Assembly (NCBI RefSeq): GCF_011397635.1
Contig: NC_064761.1
Coordinates: 43,612,143 to 43,676,142, forward strand
Direction: 5' to 3'
Source: Epinephelus fuscoguttatus
Lineage: Eukaryota; Chordata; Actinopteri; Perciformes; Serranidae
DNA: 64,000 nt
This document shows positions 1 through 11,514 of this stretch, in pieces. The stretch's first letter is position 1. Each line of letters opens with the position of its first letter. The notes beneath the pieces are model-generated. The model ran no database searches. It was given only the letters and a program-made list of their open reading frames with translations, and was not told where the DNA came from. The position numbers were made by a program, and so were the translations under genes.

Positions 1-200
1 AAGGATGAACACCTCCTCAATGGGACTAGATACAGGTTAAAAATAAATGAAAATGAAAACGCTGTAAATGCAAAAAATGAAATTAAATTAAAACTGAATT
101 ATTAAATTGAATTAAATTGAATTGAATGGAATTAAATTAAATTGAATTGAATTAAATTAAATTAAACTAAACTAAATTGAATTGCATTGAATTAAATTAA
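1..200. repeat. AT-rich low-complexity tract
   Basis: About 140 bases (60-200) are built almost entirely from short AATTA, AAATTG and AATTGAATT words, a decayed pentamer-like simple repeat. No coding signal is visible. Confidence 0.7.
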
Positions 201-2139
201 ATTAAAATATCTGTTTAACCCTGACAGTGTTAACAGGGGGGAAATTGTTAAAATAATTTTTGTAATAAATTGTTATTCATTGCAAAGAAAGCTTTACTTC
301 CCCCAAAAGACCAAGCCGTAAAATACCTGATATTATGAAGAATGACGGCCTTATGTCTAACATTAAATTTCCTGTAACTTTCCTGGTTATTATTTTAAAG
401 CTGATCTCTACTTACAGTTTGGCACTGCTGTACCTTGTTGTGAATTATCTGTCTTTACACCCAGTGAAATTAAATTGGTGCTAATTAGCCAAGTATCAAG
501 TATATGCCTAAAAGCTGCTATGAAGATCTGATATATTAGTAAATCATATATTGTAATCTTTCTTTACGGTATAAATGATTCACAGACACTCTTTAACTCT
601 TTATAAATGCTGTCAGTTAAGGACGATTTGCAGTTAAAAGTCTATCAGGAAATGTTTGCACATTTCATCTGACCTGACTGCAGCTAGACTGGAAGCCCCC
701 GATACGCTCTCTGCATTTCAGTCACTTCAGCACATTTTCTGTGTCAGTGCTGCTGCAAAACATGAGCTGCAAACACAACATCACTTCATACTCTGCAGTA
801 CAACACTTCATCTGGCCTGTGAAAAGTGCCACCCTCTCAAATGTTTAACTCAACTTCCAAAAGTCCTTTAATTAATCAGTAAGCGCATCAATGCCACCAA
901 GAGGAACATTTTTAACTTGAACTGTGTCGAAGTGAAAGTTTCTATATTTCATGAGGTTTCACTGAGGTGTTACAGAGGCAGCAACCAAATTAAATATCCT
1001 GAAAAGTTTCCATCAAGCAAACATCAGCTTCAGCAAAAACACATTTACGGACTTCTTGCTGTCCGTGTGCACCTTTCCACTGAGTCCCTGTTTCACACTT
1101 AGCACCTTACAGCAACTATAAAAAGCTACGTTTCTGTCTGTGATCGATTACGGTGACATGTTGTGTACGCATGCAGCCTGCTCCATTTAACATAGCTTTG
1201 ATTCAGTGTACCATGCAGCTCTATGTTTTATTACAAATGCAAAGTCCCTGAATCATCACTGCATCTTTATGATTTGGTGGCCGGACGTCATCGATCACTC
1301 TATAAAGCAATACTGGGCAAACTTCCGGCCGACCTCTGCACCTTTCTGTGTGTCAGCTGTGGTAGTTACCGGCTACGCTCCTCCAGGTGGTTGCTTTTTA
1401 ATGAACCCTGGGTTACGTATAACACACAAAAAAACTTGTGGCATGACACAACATCCCCTGTGTGTGCTGTAGGTAGTGTGCAGCTTTGTCCTACTTCTAT
1501 CTGCATCCTGTGTGGCCAAACCACCACATTCAGGCCCTCTTACTCATCTTCCCCTCTGCATGAGCGGCCCGTTGTCCCTCTGTGATGTCTGATAATATTG
1601 TACCAGCATGAAACTACATCAATAACATAAAAGGTTTGCACGTGACATAAATGAGCTCGAAAGATTATAAGCTAAAAATGACAACAGTCACAGATTGTAA
1701 ACTAAAATAAATCTAAAGACTATTGAATCTAGATTTAAAGCGTCACCTGCTATCACCTCTTTCGGTGTTATATTTTCAGTGAAATTATGAAATGTGATGT
1801 TTCAAAGGTTGTGAGCAGTGGCTGAAATATTTTGCGTAATAAACTCCACTGAAGAAGCAGCAATTTGATCACAAGGACGTATTCAGTGCGTTACTGGTTC
1901 AGTTAAAGAGAAGTCTGACTTCTGTGTGAGAGCAGCAACAAAACTGTGACCCACGTTAATATATAGTGACAGAACTGACCTATGGCTAAGCCCCGCCCTC
2001 AAACGCGATGAGCCAATCACAGTGCGTATAGCCATTCCCATACACTGGGACATTCTCTGCCTGGACGTCCATTGAAATGCATTACAGAAAGTCAGTTTGT
2101 TGGGTTTTATGAGCTTTTTCTGAGATTTGAAGTTTAAAA
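201..2139. other. No recognisable gene
   Basis: I see no coding exon with convincing splice sites and no familiar repeat end here. Open frames of 60-120 codons (656-1585) have low-complexity or random-looking composition and overlap each other in different frames. The stretch 1980-2139 probably belongs to the same repeat as the THAP exon that follows. Confidence 0.4.
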
Positions 2140-2342
2140 ATGGTCAAACGGTGTGCATGGGGTACATGCAACTCTGACACAAGGTATCCTGAGAGGCTGG
2201 GCGACCAGGTGTATTTTTACACTTTAAACCACATCTCAAGCGAGAAAAGTGTCTCCTTTGGATAAAGTTGTGTGGTAACGTTAGACCACAACATCAACTC
2301 AGCGTGAATAAGATTAACAATGATGTCTACATCTGTTCTAAG
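2140..2342 (+). pseudogene. Broken THAP zinc-finger exon
   Basis: Starting at the ATG at 2140, the frame begins MVKRCAWGTCNS, which fits the first two cysteines of a C2CH THAP DNA-binding domain. A one-base shift near 2220 is then needed to reach FKPHLKREKCLLWIKLCGN and a segment ending YICSK, directly followed by a consensus splice donor (GTAAGT at 2343). The exon therefore looks like the first exon of a THAP-containing transposase or host THAP gene, now frameshifted. The His-Phe that should complete the THAP core would lie in the next exon, which I cannot find. THAP domains occur in host transcription factors and in P, Kolobok and related DNA transposases; the repeat-rich setting favours a transposon origin. 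Confidence 0.55.
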
Positions 2343-2777
2343 GTAAGTCAACATTGTGTTTGAGGCAACATATTGTCACTTTGCTGCAAAGAAATATAAA
2401 GTTATCTTTAACATCTCTAGCTAACGTTAGCTAAAGTTAGCCTAACGTTAGCTCCTAGCTGCGTTGTTCATCATGTCACCTTGTTTGCTGGGAGTTCATT
2501 AGCCTATTTTGTTCTAGTTTTGTACTTTGGTGATGGTACATCATTGTTAGCTGTTGTCCAAAGGGCTCTAGTTAAGCTAACGTTAACTTCTGGAGCTTAG
2601 CTTCATTAACTTATCTGTAATGGCAGAGATAACAAAGGTTGGCAAACGTTATGCTGAATGATTCAGTGTAAATACTGTAGCACCAAACTAACGGAGAGAC
2701 ACTCTTGGTAAAGATGGTAAAAAGGCCGTTATCCTTTTCTCATATTCTGAGCCAAAAACCTTAACTTCAGTGGCACT

Positions 2778-3032
2778 TTAACTTGTTGTCTTTGATGGTG
2801 ACGGCAACCAGATGCGGTTCACAAGCGTAGACTGTGACCTGTAAATTTTGGCTTGTAATTTAAGCTTTTCATCGACCTTCTCAACAATAAAATGATGAAT
2901 ATATCCCTCCAATGTGTAGTTTAGGCCCTTTTGGTTACTTCTCAATGACATCTGATCGTTATGTCTCCAAAAATCATCAGTTGCCTCCTGTGAAATGTCG
3001 TGTACTGTGACACCTGCCGTAGCGCCGGGCAC
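2778..3032 (-). pseudogene. Possible transposon-derived coding fragment
   Basis: An 84-codon open frame contains a segment beginning YTLEGYIHHFIVEKVDEKLK. It resembles, from memory, the stretch before the zinc-binding SWIM motif in the YqaJ-type repeat proteins common in fish genomes. No SWIM cysteines and no nuclease motif follow. It lies opposite in strand to the THAP exon at 2140, so the two are not simply exons of one gene. It may be chance. Confidence 0.2.
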
Positions 3033-3300
3033 TAGCTATGTTTCCATCCAAAAGTGATTCCAATCATTGGGAATGCACATTAAAAGAAATATGAATCCTG
3101 TGTGTTTCCATTAAATGTACGGACTTTGGTGAAAACTACGAACTTGTAAGAGTTTTCTGCAGAACCGGAAACAAAACAAGTCTCGCATTCTTCTTCTTCT
3201 TCTCCTACGTTTTCTGGCAGTTGGTAACCAGCTTGTAAATCCATTACCGCTTTCCCGAAGCTGACATCATCTAATGTCTTTTTTTTTTTTGTCCGACCAA
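3033..3300. repeat. Probable MITE remnant
   Basis: The phrase GCTATGTTTCCATCC near 3036 and a second TGTGTTTCCATTAAATG near 3103 are typical of a short non-autonomous fish repeat that I recognise only by wording. Clear terminal inverted repeats are not visible. Confidence 0.25.
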
Positions 3301-4972
3301 AAGTACAAAACCCAAAGACATTGATTTAGATCAGATAGATTTCGGGGCGATGTACGGGACACGTCCCCCTCCATATTTACACCATGTGCATTTGTTCCCC
3401 TCCAGCAAAAACTTGTAGTAGCTGAGGACTTTCATTCTGACAAAATTAAAGACATTTACATCATAAACGGATGTAGCAAGGGACAAATTGGTGAAAAAAA
3501 TTACCCCAGTGCAGGAAATTATGTGTTTGATGCTCAAATTTTTGCAAAAAATAGTTTCTTTCGTGTCCTCCCCCCAAATACTAAAAAACAAAACCATCAC
3601 CTGCGCCCAAAGATATTCAGTTACAGTGATATAAAAACAGAGGGAAGCAGCAAATTTTCACTTGAGAGAAGCTACAACATGTATAATTGTAGTTTTTATC
3701 TGATTACCTCAAAACTTAAAAGCCTGGTCCCAAGCAAACACCCAGTCCCTTTTACTGGCCCGGTGTGGCTACACATTTTGACAAATAAAGGCTTGTCTCA
3801 ATTAGAGGCCTGGTCTGGTTACCAAGCAGTTCATTTTTTAATAGAAATTCTTTGGGTGTATGAAACCAGTCTGTGAGGGTCCTTGGATCAAAGGAGTCAA
3901 AAGGGTTTTTAATAAAAATTAATCCAAGTCGTGAGGATTGTTTTAACAGGATAAAGTGTTGTGTCAACGTGCCGGGTGCCTCAAGTAATCCTCCAGTGCC
4001 GTCACTCTCTCTTGTCTCTGATGCTCTGTCTGTCAGAGTTAGATCAAATGATTTGAAGCCTTATTTTAAAGTAATTTTCATACTGGTTTGAATAAACAAT
4101 TTGATTGTATTGCCCATCTTTGCTGAGCAAGGAATTAAAGGATTGATTTCAGTGATTTAAGCAGATAATAACCCGGGCTATTAATTGCAGTTTTATCGTA
4201 AATTACTTAAACAATCAGTAATTGACAAATAATTTCAGCTGAAACAAATTGACAAAATTTGGCGAAAGAAAAGTGTGAAAATTTCAAACTAAACTTATAA
4301 CAGTTGCTGTTTCATTTTACATGATTAGTGCTGGAAGTCACCCCTGTGGGAGCTTAAAGAAACACATTTTTACATGTTAATTATAGACTGTGACTTGTGG
4401 AGAATTCACAGGTAAACTTGTCTCTATGACTGGCATTGCAGGAAGAGTGGTGGGCGGTGCAGTGTGGGTGGTTTTCCAGCTTTGCTGACATGGCTTCTGC
4501 AAATATCTGATGTTTTTCTCAGTATGGGTCAGTCGGCTGTGACCAAGTTTCACTTTGTTCCTCCTGCACTGAGCTCTGCCTTCAAAATGAGGTTCTAGAC
4601 TGTGGTCTGTTTGAGAATCATCTTTACATCAACCACACAGCACAAGGCAGGCTGCCTCTTTTTTCACTTTGCAGTGAAACCGCATGAACCTCTTGCTCAT
4701 AGAGTTTGCATCCACCGGACCTGAGTTGGGCAGACCTAACTACCTGCCGTCATGAGCTGTCACTCAAACAGAGACACACAAGAAAAAATCTTCTCATCTG
4801 TTAAATGCAAATTCTTTGCAAAAACGAAGTCAATCAGAGCATATCTGATGTTTTCTCTGAGATTGTTTGCCTTTTTGTTTCTTGCCCTCTTTTTACTTCC
4901 ACACAGCAGCTTTTATCACAGTCCTGCGGCTTCTCCTGCCTACAGAGCTTATCTACAATCTATAGATGCTGT
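3301..4972. other. No recognisable gene
   Basis: This interval downstream of the TMIGD2-like gene holds no exon that I can support. If that gene has further cytoplasmic-tail exons on the minus strand, they should be here, but no splice-bounded frame with tyrosine or proline-rich motifs stands out. Confidence 0.35.
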
Positions 4973-7711
4973 TTACTGTAGTGTCAGTAGATGATTATCT
5001 ACACCCTCCAACTGAAGAGGAAGGCTGGTACCTCTGTTTCTGCGCCGTCTTCTTCTCAGACAGACACATGTGACCAGGAGGACGATCAGGATGAAAGCAG
5101 ACACTCCCAGTATGATCCACATCCAGAGGTCGATGATGGGGGGGCCGTCTGTGGGAGACACAGTAGCTGTAAGAGAAAAGCTCTGTCTTAAAATGTGATC
5201 GCAAACATGCCAGTTTATTACAGAGTGTGTATAAGTAGGCCAGTTGTTAAACAAGGCCATGGCACAGCTTCGTTAAATCTTCAGCACATGAAGTTTGACT
5301 TATAGAGCAGCTACTGTACAAAATGTCTCCTTCACAAGAATAAAGCTGATTAAACTGAGGATCTGTCAAGTGACAAACACAGTGTGCGTGTATGCACAAG
5401 TTCACACCTCACAGAATAAAGATGAACACTTTGAAACAGCTCTGACCGCCTCAGCCCTGAGATCTCATCACCTCTATAAATGGATATCTGTCTCTGCAAA
5501 GCAACACTCACCAGTAAAACACATGCGTCACGGCCACTACAATAACAGCTCAGACTGTGTGTGATTGTCCATAATGACTAGGTACATACACACTCATACA
5601 CAACCACACACATATGCATACATGCGCACACACGCACATGCACACACACCTTGTTTAGCTGTCGCTATGGGTCGTGACAGGTACGTTGTGTGTTCGATGC
5701 TCTTCGCTGTCACGGAGGAAACAAAATTTCATTTAGTAACAGCAGGCTAGAATCTTCCACGAGCCCCTCCATGACATGTTAAGCTTCATGGCAACACTTC
5801 ACTTCATGAACCCTTCATTTCACATTTATGAGCAGCCTGTGAGAGCAGGGTCGGCTGGGACGGTACCTCTTTGACTTTAAGTGAGAAAGCAACTCTGCCA
5901 TTCACCATGCTCAGTCACACCCTCCTCATTTTCAGCCTCAGAGCTGAGACCGTCTGACTAATCCTCATATTTACTCACTGTCTTAAAAACGACAGCGTGA
6001 AAGTGCGTTTTTGTCTCATTTTTTTTTTTATTCTGCAGTTCTGTTTTTAGTTGTGCTACATACAAAAAACATCACTGGAAAGCTGATTTCCTGGCGTATT
6101 AGTGGCTGTTAGCTGTCAAATTTTTTGTCGGTGGCGCCAAAATGTCCAAAATGAGTCTGCTCTCCCTGACAGTATTGTTTATAGGTAAACAAAAACAAGA
6201 CCGAGACTTTTCCTTACTGAAGAAGACGCACTGCAAAGTCACAGAGTGAATGATTACTCCATATAGGCCGACGCTTCAACCCCTGAGCATATTTTGAATG
6301 TGCAGAGTTCAACTATTTTTTAACTCTCAAGTTGTTGTCATAAACTTTTCTGTTTGTTTGTTTTCTTTCTTTTTCTCAACAGCCTACATAATCCAGCCAT
6401 CTGTAGCCTATGATAACCACGCTGAGCTGATAACTGCCACCAAAACGATGACTCAAAAGACTTTCATATCTCAGTTATTACAAAAAATAATAATATTACA
6501 AATGCTTTCTTTTTCTTGAAGAAATGTGCAAACAAGTGGCATTGTAAATAAAAGGTGTTCATATTTAGACTCCAGTTTTTCTCAATTTAAATTTAAATTT
6601 TTTAGCTCAGAGGGTGTCTCAACTCCGGGCTCTAAAAAACTTGATAATAGCAGACACGTGTATCTATCAAGGGATCAAATTATTGCCATAACCGTTTAAG
6701 TAGTAATGGAAGCTTATTTCATGTCGATACAAAAATGTCCCAACTGACCCCGCTCTCCCCTAATATATAGTTTATAAGCCACTATAATGTAGTTGTAATA
6801 AAAATATAAGCAAGGTGCAAAATTAACTTTTCTTTCAACCGGCCAAATGGCTGATGAATGTTCAAATCTGACCAGATACCAGATAGTTTAATGTATTTTT
6901 GGCTGATGAGTGAAGCAAACCCATCAGCCACTTACATATTTTACCAACAGGTGCACGGTGCTAATTTTTGTACCCTGGATTTAAGTGTTTATTAATGTAT
7001 TTGTGAACAAGCGTACCTCCTCCTCCTGTGGGCACCTACCAGTCTCTAAACACAAAATATATTCAAATATTACTTTATAGGCTCATCGCTGACAAACACT
7101 GTGCATTAATAAAGACTTAAAAACAACTACATTATAGTACGTTATAAACCATTTGTTAATTGTTTGCATATTGTTTCTAAATGTGAAATTTAAATCAGAA
7201 TCAGCTTCACTGGCCGAGTTTGTGAACACATACAAATAATCTGACACTTTCTTTTTTGTTCTCAATGTACTTACACAGAAATAGAAATAAATAAAGTGTC
7301 ACCAGCCTCATCAGTTACACGTAATACTTACAAATAACTACTTCTGTTCCATGGCTCCACTTTTCGGTTAAAGAGGGAATCTCTATTATGACTTTGCAAA
7401 AGTACCATCCACTGTTCTCCTCTGTTGCATTTGATAAAGTGTACACCGACAAAGTCCCCTCAGTGTCTCGCCCTTCATCCTTCAAGTTAGACGCCACGGT
7501 GGAGGTCCTTGCAGACTTGTTAACCATCTCTGTATGTAGTACTGTGTGTGAATCATTGACCAAAGATCGTTTGAAATACCAGACCACTCGTAGTCTGGAA
7601 TGGGTCTCTGTCCTCAAACGGCAGTGGAAAGTCAAAGTGGAACCAGAAGGAACCTTCTCTTCTCTGATGTTGTCATCCAGAATCACAGGAGCTTGACCTG
7701 ATATCACCAAG

Positions 7712-7801
<90 letters not shown>

Positions 7802-8032
7802 CTACTTTAATCACTTTGCAGCATCTGCTAGTAAAAGCAGTACAGTAACAGGTGAATGTGTTTAATTCTACTGCAGCTCTGCACACATTAACTTTCACTC
7901 AGTTCATTCATTGTCTCATTCAACACCCTCATGTTTTATCTTTACGGCTTTGCTGTCAGTGAATTGTCAGTTTTCAGGACCCTTACCTGTGAGTAACACC
8001 ACCAGCGTCGACCGTGTCAGCCACATTTCCAT
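4973..8032 (-). CDS. tmigd2-like: TMIGD2/CD28H-like single Ig-domain membrane receptor
   Basis: Three exons join in phase: 8032-7987 (signal peptide, MEMWLTRSTLVVLLT), 7712-7332 (Ig V-type domain) and 5166-4973 (stalk, membrane segment, tail), giving 206 aa. The Ig domain has the disulphide cysteines C46 and C121, core W60, a GWYFC F-strand, and sequons at N68, N80 and N110. A membrane helix spans about 156-179, followed by six arginines. The words RLRVVW before the core Trp and CKVIIEIPSL after the second Cys match, from memory, the RLRVxW and EIPxL words of human TMIGD2 (CD28H, the HHLA2 co-receptor). The neighbour fsd1 is also the human neighbour. The short tail lacks a tyrosine motif; splicing at a weak GTACCA donor ending the exon at 5032 could add unseen tail exons. 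Other single-V fish receptors remain possible. The Ig-TM architecture is certain; the orthology is inferred. Confidence 0.8.
5167..7331 (-). other. Intron 2 of the TMIGD2-like gene
   Basis: This 2.2-kb intron runs from donor GTAAGT (7331-7326) to acceptor ACAG (5170-5167). Apart from a loose CA-rich tract at 5587-5650, I see no repeat ends or embedded genes. Confidence 0.6.
7713..7749. repeat. (CTG)12 trinucleotide repeat at a splice acceptor
   Basis: Twelve CTG units on the plus strand read as (CAG)12 on the minus strand, directly abutting exon 2 of the TMIGD2-like gene. Every unit ends in AG and is a potential acceptor. Earlier units would add in-frame GCA alanine codons to the signal peptide. 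Confidence 0.95.
7750..7800. repeat. (GATA)n tetranucleotide repeat
   Basis: About twelve GATA units follow the CTG tract without a gap. On the transcribed minus strand they read (TATC)n, just upstream of the CAG acceptor tract of the TMIGD2-like gene. Confidence 0.95.
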
Positions 8033-9344
8033 CGTATCATGTGAGAGGTGGTCTTCGTCGTCTTCTTCTGCTCATCCTGTCTGCTGTGAGCCTGTCTGCA
8101 CATCTGACAGAGCTAGACAAAAAAAAGTGTGTAGGTGGGAGGAGGTTTTTTTTTTTTCTTTTGTTTTAAGTGTACTGTGAGAATAAGTTGTTGTCTGAGG
8201 AGGGGACTGACTGTGGTGGAGGTTGCACACACAACACATTTAGATGGAAAACAGTGTAGGCTTTCAAACAGACCAGAGAAATCCCGGACTACACACTGCA
8301 TTACTGTTTCATTTTGTTTTAATCAAAAGACATCAAAGCTGGATGCTTCCTCATTGCTAAAAAAGAACATCCTGCTGTAATCACACCTCTGCAGGTTGGT
8401 AGTGTCAGAAGTCGGTGGCAACGCGCTGAACACAAATAAAAACAGGGCACACAACGAAGATCCGAGGGGTTTGTGAAACCCTTGTGGGTTTTGGTGCAAG
8501 GGTGCTAAAACACATTTACCTTATCCCCACAGCGGTGTACAAGGAAATGAGCGCTGAGCTTCCTGTGACAAGACACAACTGAGCATGATGAACCTTCTGA
8601 TTCAATCTCCAACCACAGCTTACAAGGTAATTGCAGGAGAGACGACAAAGATCAGAGATTATATAATAAGTGCGATTTTTCTCACAGTGTAGTTTCATAC
8701 AAACGTGTTGAGGTGCTAACAGAGACACTTTAAAACAGAGTAACCACTAAGATCTCATCTAACTCTAAGTTTGAGATGTTTTACAGGTTTAGGTGATTAA
8801 AACCTGGAATCTACGTAGCACTGATTTACTCTAATATCTGGTATAAACTCGTCTTTAAGTCCCTTGAAGAAAGATGCAGTGTGATAATAAATGTTTGTTC
8901 AGGACAGCGGAGACAAAAAACCACAAGAAAAAAACATCTCAAGTGTACAGGGGGTGTGTAACATCTGAAACCTCAAGCATATGAACTTTATTTTCACAGA
9001 GACTGAAAGTAGGTCTGTAATGTCTGTAATGGAGCAGAGAAATAATCTCACATCATTCTGTTAGTGGAACAGTAGTTTAGGTTTGAGCAGGTGCTGTGGC
9101 TGAAATATAACTCATCTGTACTTTCAATTAAAGTGGAAATACTACACATTTACACTATGGAAGGCTGCTATTGAAAAACAGTAGGCCTACAGACATGGAG
9201 CTCCTTGTGTGCTCTGATATTTTATGTGTAGCTTGTTGCACATTTAAATATTTTTGGGTTGGAAATGATTAAAGATGTGTCTCTGAAACAAAAGGTATTT
9301 ATGTTGTTTCAATTTATGCAAACAGAACAAAATAATCCAGCATG

Positions 9345-9379
<35 letters not shown>

Positions 9380-9791
9380 CTGTTACTACAATAGGTTATA
9401 ATATTAGTGCAAATATAGGTGTTGACAGTGCAGGTATTGTATAATTTGAAAATGAAATGAAATAAAACAAAATAAAATAAAATACAAATGTGTATATAAA
9501 ATTATGAACCAAAACAAAGTAAAAAAAAAAGTGAAATAAGGAATAAGAATGCTGGAAAAGATATAATGCAAAATGAAGATAAATATATGAACAGATGACA
9601 CTGCAAATTAAATTTTATTTTGTTTTATTACTGGTATTGCAATGTAAAGTCTAATATGAATATATGAATAAAAATAAAATAGAATTAAATTATATATAAA
9701 TATAAATATTATAAACAAACTTTTTGTAAAAGGTACTAAAATAAGGAATAGTGATGCATTATTGCTCAACTGTACCTTAACACCATTATTG
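8033..9791. other. Upstream region of the TMIGD2-like gene; no gene seen
   Basis: Intergenic sequence between the TMIGD2-like start and the transposon cluster. It is increasingly AT-rich after 9240. No TATA box or CpG island could be assigned with confidence. Confidence 0.4.
9344..9379. repeat. (TAGA)9 microsatellite
   Basis: Nine tandem TAGA units, a second GATA-type microsatellite about 1.5 kb from the first. Confidence 0.95.
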
Positions 9792-10750
9792 TTAAAGGAT
9801 AACTTCGGTATTTTTCAACCTGGGCTCTATTTCCCCATGTGTATGTGTGCGTATGATTCATAGGTACAACTCATTCTAAAACTGGTTCAGTATTGAGGGA
9901 GGCGGATGCAGCCGGCAGCCACGGGGGCAAATGCGTCCCGTATAAGTTTGCGCATTAAAAGTGCTTTTTTTCACCACTGACCGGTTCAGATCGCCAGTGC
10001 TATCTCTGTAAATAGCATACTAAGTGTTTCGAACATTGTTTATATAACATTAACTCCACTGTGTCTGTAGCTCTCTCTACTCGTGGGACAGCCGTCTTCT
10101 TGAGGAAGAGGTGTTTCGGGATTGGATGTCTTCCCTTCTTCAGCTGGCAGTAGTCATCTTGGGAGAAGTGAGCACTGCAGACCTGATGGTCTGCAAGGCG
10201 CAGTGTCTGGACAGGAGTGTTAGCATCCATTTGTAGCACAACTAGCCACAACTTCAGCATCTCCCCGTCCGACAAAGGCAGCCTATGAAAGCTGATGTCG
10301 GGGTGTTGCGCGACATCCTGTTCTTGCAATTCGGATAAGCACAAACACGAACCATTGTTTTCAGTCGATGCAGTAAAACTCTCAGCTGTACTCCGGGACA
10401 ACCAGCGCCACTCTGAGCGGCGCTCAGCATGGCTCCTCTGTTTTCTTCTGGCAACAAGCAAAGCTCTCGCGAGATGACGTCACAGCCCAGAGGTAAGGGA
10501 AACGCTTAGTATGCTATTTACAGAGATAGCACTGGTGATCTGAACCAGTCAGTGGCGAAAAAAAGCACTTTTAATGCACAAACTTATACGGGACGCATTT
10601 GCCCCCTTTACCGTTTTAGCTCATTTCGCGGCTCCCGGCTGCATCCGCCTCCCTCAATACTGAACCAATTTTAGAACGAGTTGTACCTATGAATCATACG
10701 TACACATACACATGGGGAAATAGAGCCCAGGTTGAAAAGTTATCCTTTAA
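9792..10750. mobile_element. TTAA-flanked DNA transposon with long inverted ends and a THAP ORF
   Basis: The element at 9796-10746 (951 bp) is flanked by TTAA at 9792-9795 and 10747-10750. Its ends are inverted repeats of roughly 235-250 bp (9796-10031 and 10499-10746) that start AGGATAACTT; the right arm differs by a few substitutions and small indels. The centre encodes a THAP domain on the minus strand. A TTAA target duplication together with a THAP domain is the combination known for the Kolobok superfamily. No catalytic domain is present, so this copy is non-autonomous. Confidence 0.8.
10000..10355 (-). pseudogene. THAP domain fragment of the TTAA element, frameshifted
   Basis: From the ATG at 10355 the frame reads MVRVCAYPNCKNRMSRNTP, the start of a C2CH zinc finger. 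The remainder continues in another frame with SFHRLPLSDGEMLKLWLVVL, then VCSAHFSQDDY and an ending LFLKKTAVP, which together give the Cys, core Trp, Cys-His and AVP-box of a THAP domain. One small indel near 10300 separates the halves. No nuclease domain follows; the frame runs into the inverted repeat. The fragment is transposase-derived DNA-binding sequence. Confidence 0.7.
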
Positions 10751-10867
10751 TGTACAGTTTTACAATGTATGTGACACAATAGTGCAAACAGGCAGGTGGG
10801 AGCAGGAAGTTATATAAACAGTAAAAAAGAGCACATCTTATAAAAATAGTGGTGTTACCTGATGCAG

Positions 10868-11510
10868 TCATTCTGTGCTCATGGCCTGTTTGGCGTAGAG
10901 AATAAAGGACCTCTTATATATTTTCCGACTGGTTCTAAGTCGACGCCCAGGCGGGAGCAGCTCAAACTCTGAGTGTAATAGATGTGAGGCATTGGCAACT
11001 GTATGTTTGGCCCTCCTGCGTACAGCACTGTCAGACGCATGACAGAGTTGTTTCTGTGACGTGCCGATCACCTTCCCCGAAATACTGACAGTCTTGGAGA
11101 GCTTGTTTTTGCTCTCTGCACTCAGGCTGCTGTAACGTACCATGCTGTGATGTTGAATGATAAAATGCTCTCTGAGTTTTCATTAAAAGTTCAAGTCTGT
11201 TCCACTTTTTCTCCAGGCTGGTTATTGATTACGACCCGCAGGACATGACTGGCGCCATCTGGTTTTGTTTGTTTGTGTAGGGTCACATTCATTTCCAGTT
11301 TACTCGCCTGACACCAGTCCTGAAGATTAGTGACCTGATTAAAGTAAGCCTCTTCATACGTGGCATTATCTTCCAGCAGAGGAGCAACCGGAGACATACC
11401 ATCCGCATGTTTAAACAGCCTGACATTGTTGCTGTGGGCGGTCATTTCCTTTGTATACATGGAAAACAGCAGTGGTGACAGCACACAGCCCTGTGGTGTC
11501 ACACCTCAAG
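10868..11510 (-). pseudogene. LINE reverse transcriptase 3' end, truncated
   Basis: On the minus strand 11502-11191 begins PQGCVLSPLLFSMYTKEMTA, a reverse-transcriptase motif. It is followed by a damaged active-site word, HADG in place of the usual F/YADD, and by LQDWCQASKLEMN. After a short break, 11143-10868 carries the C-terminal domain typical of fish non-LTR elements, with LLHSEFELLPPGRRLRTSR. The two pieces are adjacent parts of one 5'-truncated LINE with frame damage. The exact clade cannot be decided by eye. Confidence 0.7.
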
Positions 11511-11514
11511 TCTT

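Noticed and set aside
7704-7898. Minus-strand ORF ending in a poly-Gln run
   Set aside because: It reads the CAG and TATC repeats in a frame different from the spliced receptor and crosses the intron.
9792-10750. Host THAP-domain gene
   Set aside because: The THAP frame is broken and lies between long inverted repeats with a TTAA duplication, so it is transposon sequence.
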